A stretch of 46,839 nt of DNA, taken from assembly GCA_025459125.1 (NCBI GenBank), contig JALORE010000009.1:1-46839 (forward strand), in the 5' to 3' direction. The notes below the pieces were generated by a model. It saw nothing but the letters and a program-made list of their open reading frames with translations, made no database searches and was not told the DNA's origin. This document shows positions 42,467 through 46,839 of this stretch, piece by piece; positions within the stretch are counted from its first letter, which is position 1, and every line of letters starts with the position of its first letter. The position numbers and the translations under genes were made by a program. The stretch is from Planctomycetota bacterium. GTDB taxonomy: Bacteria > Planctomycetota > Phycisphaerae > Sedimentisphaerales > Anaerobacaceae.

Positions 42467-43318
42467 TTAGCCTTGGGCTGGGTCGTCGCCTCGGAAACGC
42501 GTGGACGCCCGGGCTTTGAGACGCACGGTCGCCAGACCGATCAGGACCAGGAGCGCCAGGGGGAGGAGGTAAACTTTCGCAAAGATCTGGAGGGACCTCA
42601 TGCCCAGAAACGGGCCGGCGAAAGGCAGGACCAGGACCAGCAGCAGGCCGGCCACGAGCCGCCAGCAACCCGGGACCTGGAAGCGGTCCAATGGCCAGCG
42701 ACGCGGCGCCCACTGCAGCGCCAACAGACCACAGAACACCCCGATCGCCGCACCGGCCAGTACATCCGAAGGGTAGTGCTGTGACGCGGTGACCCGGAGT
42801 ATGCCCACCACGGCGGCCGCGGCAAACAGAGGCGGCGTCCACGCCCGGTGCAATGACTGCGACAACGTCGTGGCGGTCGCGAAAGCCACGCCGGTATCAC
42901 CCGAAGGGAACGACACGCGCTTGGACCAGGGGATTTCCCGTTCTTGCGCTGCAGATGATGGGCTCGATTGGTAGGGTCGGGCCCGGCCTACGGCCACCTT
43001 GAGAGAGCAAACGCACAGGCTGACCATGATCAGTGCGACGATGGTGACGATCGTCACCCGCCATTTGTCGGTGAGGCAACCCCAAACGACCAGCAGCCAG
43101 ATCGGCACGTCCGCTTTGCCCAACTGCCGAAGGCCGTTGACCCAGGGATTCGTATGCCACGTGCTGGGGTGAGCCAGGAACCAGCTGCCGACCGCCTGGT
43201 CGGCGAACAGGTAACTGGCCGCGACGGCGCTGCCGGCCAGGGCCAGGCCGATCCACACCGCGGAGGATCGCACGGATAGACCGTCCGTCCCACGCTCGGA
43301 TGGCGCGCCGTCCGTCAT
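42467..43318 (-). CDS. PAP2-family membrane phosphatase with PSGD in place of PSGH
   Basis: A 283-residue PAP2 (type 2 phosphatidic-acid phosphatase) protein with six helices. Motif 1 is KVAVGRARPY, motif 2 SFPSGDTGVAF, and motif 3 RVTASQHYPSDVLAG with its active-site His and Asp. The usual PSGH His of motif 2 is Asp here, which should change catalysis; some lipid-A or undecaprenyl-PP-type branches tolerate this. Its ATG overlaps the stop of the ArnT-like gene (ATGA), so the pair is translationally coupled. It may recycle polyprenyl pyrophosphate or trim lipid phosphates in the same pathway. Confidence 0.88.
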   Translation of the reverse strand: MTDGAPSERGTDGLSVRSSAVWIGLALAGSAVAASYLFADQAVGSWFLAHPSTWHTNPWVNGLRQLGKADVPIWLLVVWGCLTDKWRVTIVTIVALIMVSLCVCSLKVAVGRARPYQSSPSSAAQEREIPWSKRVSFPSGDTGVAFATATTLSQSLHRAWTPPLFAAAAVVGILRVTASQHYPSDVLAGAAIGVFCGLLALQWAPRRWPLDRFQVPGCWRLVAGLLLVLVLPFAGPFLGMRSLQIFAKVYLLPLALLVLIGLATVRLKARASTRFRGDDPAQG

Positions 43319-44997
43319 GGATTCCCCCCTTCAACCGCGGGTGAGGCGGCCTGTCGCAACAGCGCCACGACCCTGAGCTTCGTGCCTTTGGCGAAGTTCA
43401 CGCCCTCTGCGGCGGCGATTTCCGTCAGGCCGAGCGACCCATGTCGGCTTTCGAGCTGCGTTCGCGTTGCGTCCGTGACGACGAGCACCCCCGGCTGCGG
43501 TTGCCGGGCCCATTGCACGATCGCCTTCTCGCTCCCCAGCGATTCGACCCGGCGGGCCACGTAGTAGTAGAGAGTGGGCTCGTCATAGTCGAACGTCGCC
43601 ACCGGCACGTCTGCAGTCGTCCGCTGCCGGATGGCCTCGGCCAGGACGGGCGAGATCTTGACTTCTTCCAGCGCCGGCATGATGCCGAGCGTCACCGGAA
43701 GCAGCAGGATAGCCATGCCGACAAGGAGCGTGATCGCGCTGGCCCGCGGGCGATCGCGCAACTGCTGCCGCAGGGCCAGCAGGGACATCGCCAAGAGCAC
43801 CACCGCAACCCCCCAGAACGGTACGAGCGCTCCGCGCAGATGCAGCCAAAACGGAGCCGCCAGGAAACCCAGTACCCCTATGCCAGCTACGGGCCCGAAG
43901 AAGTAGATGCCACCGCGCAGCCAGCGGCGATCGATGTCTTCCAGCTTGCCCTGGGCCGCAGCCGCCAATGTCCCGCCGACCGCCAGCGCCATGGCCGGCC
44001 AGGTGAACAGGACGTAATGCGGCAGCTTGGTCGCGATGAGGGTCATGAGAACCACGATGGAGACGACCCAGGCCAGGAACACCTCGCGGAAATGATCGGA
44101 CCCGACCCGCCGGTGCAGGACGGCGGAGATCGAGCCCGGCAGGTGTAGCGTCCAGGGGAAGAAGCAGGCGATGATGATCAGCGGGTAATACGGCAGGTAC
44201 AGCAGGAAACGCCCGCCGTGACTTTCCAGCGGCCGGGAGGCCCGCGCCAGCACGTGATGGCCGATACCCAGCCGCAGGAACTCGCCGCCGGTGGCGTTGT
44301 TGGCGGGAATGGCCCACACCACGAACAGCAGGCACCCCATGACCGCCGCCCCGCCGAGTGGGCCGAGGTACGAACCGACGCGGACTTCATTGCGACGGAG
44401 GAGCCAGAGAGTGATGAGAATGACCATGACCGGCAACAGTGCCACCGGCCCCTTGGCCAGCAGACCGAGCCCCAACGCCAGGCCCGTGGCCGGGACGTGA
44501 TACCAGCGCCATCCGGAGGTCAGGCCCTGTCCGAACAGCGCCATGACCGCGACCATGCAGGGCAGCAGGATGCCGTCGGACGTGGCGGCAGTGCCTTCCA
44601 CCAGGATCAGCAGCGTCGAAGCCAGGATCGCCATGGACCACAACCCCGCTTGGACGCCGAGAAACCGTCGCGCAATCAGAAAGGTGAAGCCGCACGTGAC
44701 CGCGATGCCCACCGAGCTGAAGAACCGGCACGCCAGCGAGGTCGGGCCCAGCACGCGCATCGGCACGGACATCAGCCAGTAGATCAGGATCGGCTTGTCC
44801 GGACGCAGACGGTCGTTGAACGTCGGGTACAGGTAGTTGCCCGACGCGACCATCTCCGCGGTCGCGCGGGAGAACCGCGGCTCATCCCGGTCCCAGAGCG
44901 TGCTGCGGCTGTCGATGAACCAGTAGACGACAGCCACCGCCACGCAAATCGCGACGACCGACGGCCAGGTCCGTCCCGAGTCAGACTGTCCTTCCAT
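43315..44997 (-). CDS. ArnT-like lipid-linked sugar transferase (GT39/GT83)
   Basis: A 560-residue polytopic protein. The first external loop has STLWDRDEPRFSRATAEM, the acidic catalytic pair typical of ArnT relatives, followed by RLRPDKPILIYWLM and LGLLAKGPVALLPV, also hallmarks of the group. About 12 helices are followed by a soluble periplasmic domain (about 440-560). ArnT proteins move a sugar from undecaprenyl phosphate to lipid A or another envelope acceptor. It is coupled to the PAP2 gene and divergent from a GT2 + LAB_N pair, a typical set of functions for one modification pathway. Confidence 0.9.
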   Translation of the reverse strand: MEGQSDSGRTWPSVVAICVAVAVVYWFIDSRSTLWDRDEPRFSRATAEMVASGNYLYPTFNDRLRPDKPILIYWLMSVPMRVLGPTSLACRFFSSVGIAVTCGFTFLIARRFLGVQAGLWSMAILASTLLILVEGTAATSDGILLPCMVAVMALFGQGLTSGWRWYHVPATGLALGLGLLAKGPVALLPVMVILITLWLLRRNEVRVGSYLGPLGGAAVMGCLLFVVWAIPANNATGGEFLRLGIGHHVLARASRPLESHGGRFLLYLPYYPLIIIACFFPWTLHLPGSISAVLHRRVGSDHFREVFLAWVVSIVVLMTLIATKLPHYVLFTWPAMALAVGGTLAAAAQGKLEDIDRRWLRGGIYFFGPVAGIGVLGFLAAPFWLHLRGALVPFWGVAVVLLAMSLLALRQQLRDRPRASAITLLVGMAILLLPVTLGIMPALEEVKISPVLAEAIRQRTTADVPVATFDYDEPTLYYYVARRVESLGSEKAIVQWARQPQPGVLVVTDATRTQLESRHGSLGLTEIAAAEGVNFAKGTKLRVVALLRQAASPAVEGGNP

Positions 44998-45116
44998 GAC
45001 GTATTCCTGTTACCAACTCCAAACCGCTACCACATCACCGGCCCCGACGCGGGTGATGATTCTACCGGCGGAGGGCCCGCAGGGGCAGTACGAAATCCGT
45101 CAAATCCGCGTACGCA

Positions 45117-45145
45117 TTGCGGGTACCCGTCTCCCACAGTACAAT
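45117..45145 (+). promoter_or_regulatory. promoter of the GT2-LAB_N pair
   Basis: TTGCGG (45117-45122) and TACAAT (45140-45145) are 17 bp apart, with transcription starting about 48 nt before the GT2 ATG at 45200. It lies in the 202-bp divergent region shared with the ArnT-like gene. Confidence 0.5.
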
Positions 45146-45199
45146 ATCGCCCAAGTAGTTGGGCATGGATGCCCACGAAGACTCTCAGGGATGATGCCT

Positions 45200-45952
45200 A
45201 TGAACCCACAAGATCGGTCGGAGCAAGGGATATACCTGTCCATCGTGGCGCCCGCCCACAATGAGATGGAGAACCTGCCACGTCTGCTCGGAGAGATCGC
45301 GGCCGCCCTGGCGAGCTGCGCGCATCCGTGGGAGGTCATCATTACCGACGATGCCAGCACCGATGGTACGCCGTCTGTGCTGCAGGACTTGCGAAAGAAG
45401 TACTCCCAGTTGCGGGTGCTGTCGATGCGCCGGCGGTCCGGCCAGACGGCCGCCGTCGATGCGGGCCTGCGCCACGCCAGGGGCACCTTCGTCGCCACTC
45501 TCGACGCCGATCTCCAGAACGATCCGGCCGACATCCCCCGGCTGCTCAACCTGTTGGAGGCGCAGCCCCAGCAGTGCGGTTTTGTCAACGGCTGGCGCGC
45601 GAACCGCCACGACCCGTGGATTCGCCTGGTCTCGACGCGCATTGCCAATCGCGTGCGGAATTGGCTGACACACGAGCAGATTCACGACTCGGGCTGTGGC
45701 CTGCGGGTGTTCCGCCGCGAGTGCATCGACCGGGTCAAGCTCTTCAACGGCATGCACCGCTTCCTGCCGACGCTGGTGAAAATGGAGGGATATCAGGTCA
45801 TGGAGGTCCCCGTGAACCATCGGCCCCGCACCGCCGGCAAGGCCAAGTACGGCGTGCTCAACCGCGTCTTCAAGGCCCTGCGCGACGCCTTCGCCGTCCG
45901 CTGGATGCAGCAACGCGTGTTACGCTACGAATGCCGCGAATGGGAGCGTTGA
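45200..45952 (+). CDS. GT2 glycosyltransferase, polyprenyl-phosphate sugar synthase-like
   Basis: A 250-residue GT-A enzyme with YLSIVAPAHNEMENL, VIITDDASTDGTPSV, RRRSGQTAAVDAGLRHA and FVATLDADLQNDPADI (the DxD-type metal site). The family's SGCGLRVFRRE and VPVNHRPRTAGKAKYG blocks follow; the last reads H-x-R-x-x-G-x-S/A-K-Y as in DPM1/ArnC relatives. It lacks C-terminal helices, so a separate membrane partner is expected, and the next gene, LAB_N, fits. Of three close ATGs, 45200 has the best-placed AGGGA. Confidence 0.93.
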   Translation: MNPQDRSEQGIYLSIVAPAHNEMENLPRLLGEIAAALASCAHPWEVIITDDASTDGTPSVLQDLRKKYSQLRVLSMRRRSGQTAAVDAGLRHARGTFVATLDADLQNDPADIPRLLNLLEAQPQQCGFVNGWRANRHDPWIRLVSTRIANRVRNWLTHEQIHDSGCGLRVFRRECIDRVKLFNGMHRFLPTLVKMEGYQVMEVPVNHRPRTAGKAKYGVLNRVFKALRDAFAVRWMQQRVLRYECREWER

Positions 45953-45953
45953 T

Positions 45954-46061
45954 ATGTGGAGCGACTTGTGGGCCCGATTCTGTGCCAATCTCGACCTCTG
46001 GGGCCTCTTTGGCGTCATCTTCCAGGTGGCGTTCATGGCCCGGTTCCTGGTCCAATGGATT
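45954..46061 (+). pseudogene. truncated LAB_N (lipid-A-biosynthesis N-terminal domain) protein
   Basis: It starts one base after the GT2 stop, with GGGAG upstream. Residues 1-36 match the first helix region of LAB_N proteins (LWGLFGVIFQVAFMARFLVQ then WI), which normally continue with ASERRKESV and two more helices to about 95 residues. Here homology stops at 46061, and the following sequence in all frames is unrelated; another frame shows a short YRGHREVVNGTAAPKT ending in a stop. The gene has therefore lost about two thirds of its length. LAB_N proteins usually accompany GT2 and ArnT-like genes as membrane partners. Confidence 0.68.
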
Positions 46062-46214
46062 CTATCGCGGACACCGCGAAGTCGTCAACGGTACGGCCGC
46101 TCCCAAGACCTGAGGGCGAGCCGTTGGGCCAGGCTCACAGGCGCCAGAGCGGGAAACGTTCACGCATGGCCGCCGAGAAGACACGTTCGCCTCTGGAACC
46201 ACGTGCGCCCGCGT

Positions 46215-46619
46215 TCATCTGACGTATTGCACGATGAACGTGAGGTAGCCGCGCTGGCCGCCGCTCTTGTTCCACCGGTTGACCGATTTGAGAATTCGCT
46301 TGAGGCAAAGGACGATCTCCTCGACCGTAACCGGCTCGGGCGCAAACCACGGCCGGCCGGTCTCCAAATCCTCCTCGCGAATCCGGCCGAGACGCCATTC
46401 GCAGACGTTGCGGATGGCCCGGTAGAGATCGGCTTCCACCGGCGCCGCGGAGAACTCCTGGGACTCGTGCCCGGCCATCTCGGCCCGGTAGCTGCCGATG
46501 ACCGCCTCCAGCCCCCGGATGACATGGGCGTCCACGATCTGCGGATGGCCGTGATACGTCGAGACAATCCCGAATTCGATGTTCTGCAGAACGTCCGTGT
46601 ATTCGTCTTCCACCGCCAT
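46215..46619 (-). CDS. conserved-looking hypothetical protein
   Basis: A 134-residue, probably cytoplasmic protein with alternating helices (TDVLQNIEFGIVSTYHG, AHVIRGLEAVIGSYRAEM, LYRAIRNVCEWRLGRI, TVEEIVLCLKRILKSVNRW) and a short strand at the end (GYLTFIVQYV). Codon use matches nearby genes, and GGGAGG precedes the ATG at 46619. No known motif or family was recognised. It is convergent with the truncated LAB_N gene and preceded by about 130 bp before a cluster of hairpins at the window edge. Confidence 0.65.
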   Translation of the reverse strand: MAVEDEYTDVLQNIEFGIVSTYHGHPQIVDAHVIRGLEAVIGSYRAEMAGHESQEFSAAPVEADLYRAIRNVCEWRLGRIREEDLETGRPWFAPEPVTVEEIVLCLKRILKSVNRWNKSGGQRGYLTFIVQYVR

Positions 46620-46750
46620 TGTGCCTGTCCTCCCTGATGAGTTTTGACACCCAGGTTCGGTACTCCGAGGCCATCGTAGACCGGTCTTCGCAGGTCGCGC
46701 GTCCTCGCACGACGCAGTAGCATGGGCGCGAGCGCCGATGAAGTCAAGTA

Positions 46751-46821
46751 CCTCCAGCAGAGCTGGAGGCTTGTAATGTGAACCGCTCAAAGCGGATTGT
46801 TTAGGAGCCGCCTACGGCGGC
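46751..46821. repeat. three consecutive tri-loop hairpins (REP-like cluster)
   Basis: Three perfect stems, each with a 3-base loop: CCTCCAGC-AGA-GCTGGAGG (46751-46769), CCGCT-CAA-AGCGG (46783-46795) and GCCGCC-TAC-GGCGGC (46807-46821). The regular layout suggests a mobile or repeated structural element that may continue past the window. Confidence 0.62.
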
Positions 46822-46839
46822 GATCAGTCGAACATCTTC

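Overview
The window is high-GC bacterial chromosome with no rRNA, tRNA, CRISPR or prophage genes visible. It most resembles a planctomycete, perhaps of the Phycisphaerae/Sedimentisphaerales type. The clues are a DUF1080 (3-keto-disaccharide hydrolase) protein, a PEP-CTERM tail, many large secreted proteins (carboxypeptidase-regulatory repeats, SMP-30, sialidase-like), an archaeal-type 3-dehydroquinate synthase II, and long intergenic palindromes. The taxonomic call is inference; no marker settles it.

Layout. 1-4.5 kb: small secreted proteins, a Tat-exported creatininase-like hydrolase, an outer-membrane barrel, a secreted protein with an internally duplicated domain, and a broken phosphoribosyltransferase gene. 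4.5-10.3 kb (minus strand): a housekeeping core of dnaG-rpoD with its own promoter, then rplS-yraN-tatD. 10.4-11.4 kb: a scar where a PAC2-family gene and a PEP-CTERM gene, pointing away from each other, have both lost their 5' ends. 11.4-14.5 kb: proB behind an almost leaderless promoter, a methyltransferase and a DUF1080 protein. 15-18.5 kb: a P-type Ca2+-type ATPase facing a VIT1/CCC1-like transporter. 18.6-20.7 kb: DHQ synthase II, a degenerate nucleotidyltransferase and a coupled two-gene antitoxin-like pair. 20.9-24.8 kb (minus): an esterase fused to a copy of the C-terminal domain of the adjacent lipoprotein, a PepSY-like lipoprotein and a CDF metal transporter. 25-33 kb (plus): four envelope or secreted proteins (His-rich membrane DUF362/SMP-30 fusion, sialidase-like, 965-residue repeat protein with a redoxin-like end, SMP-30 lactonase). 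33-38.4 kb: MarC, YgiQ, glutaredoxin-like, frameshifted DUF456 and an EEP phosphatase. 38.4-46.1 kb: membrane glycan genes (two ArnT/GT39-type transferases, two dolichol-P-mannose-synthase-like GT2s, PAP2 phosphatase, truncated LAB_N), which probably build polyprenyl-phosphate sugars and transfer them to an envelope acceptor.

The most distinctive feature is the density and variety of short structured repeats. Three AT-rich heptad palindromes each sit immediately upstream of a minus-strand start codon. Two copies of a ~130-bp multi-hairpin element show compensatory changes. Two copies of a ~53-bp double-hairpin element include one inserted in frame inside ygiQ. A 22-bp perfect inverted repeat supplies the stop codons of two convergent genes. 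A ~220-bp element has 25-bp inverted ends, and three tri-loop hairpins stand in a row at the right edge. Several genes are broken (phosphoribosyltransferase, PAC2, PEP-CTERM, DUF456, LAB_N, possibly VIT), so this is a moderately decaying, repeat-active stretch around intact core genes.
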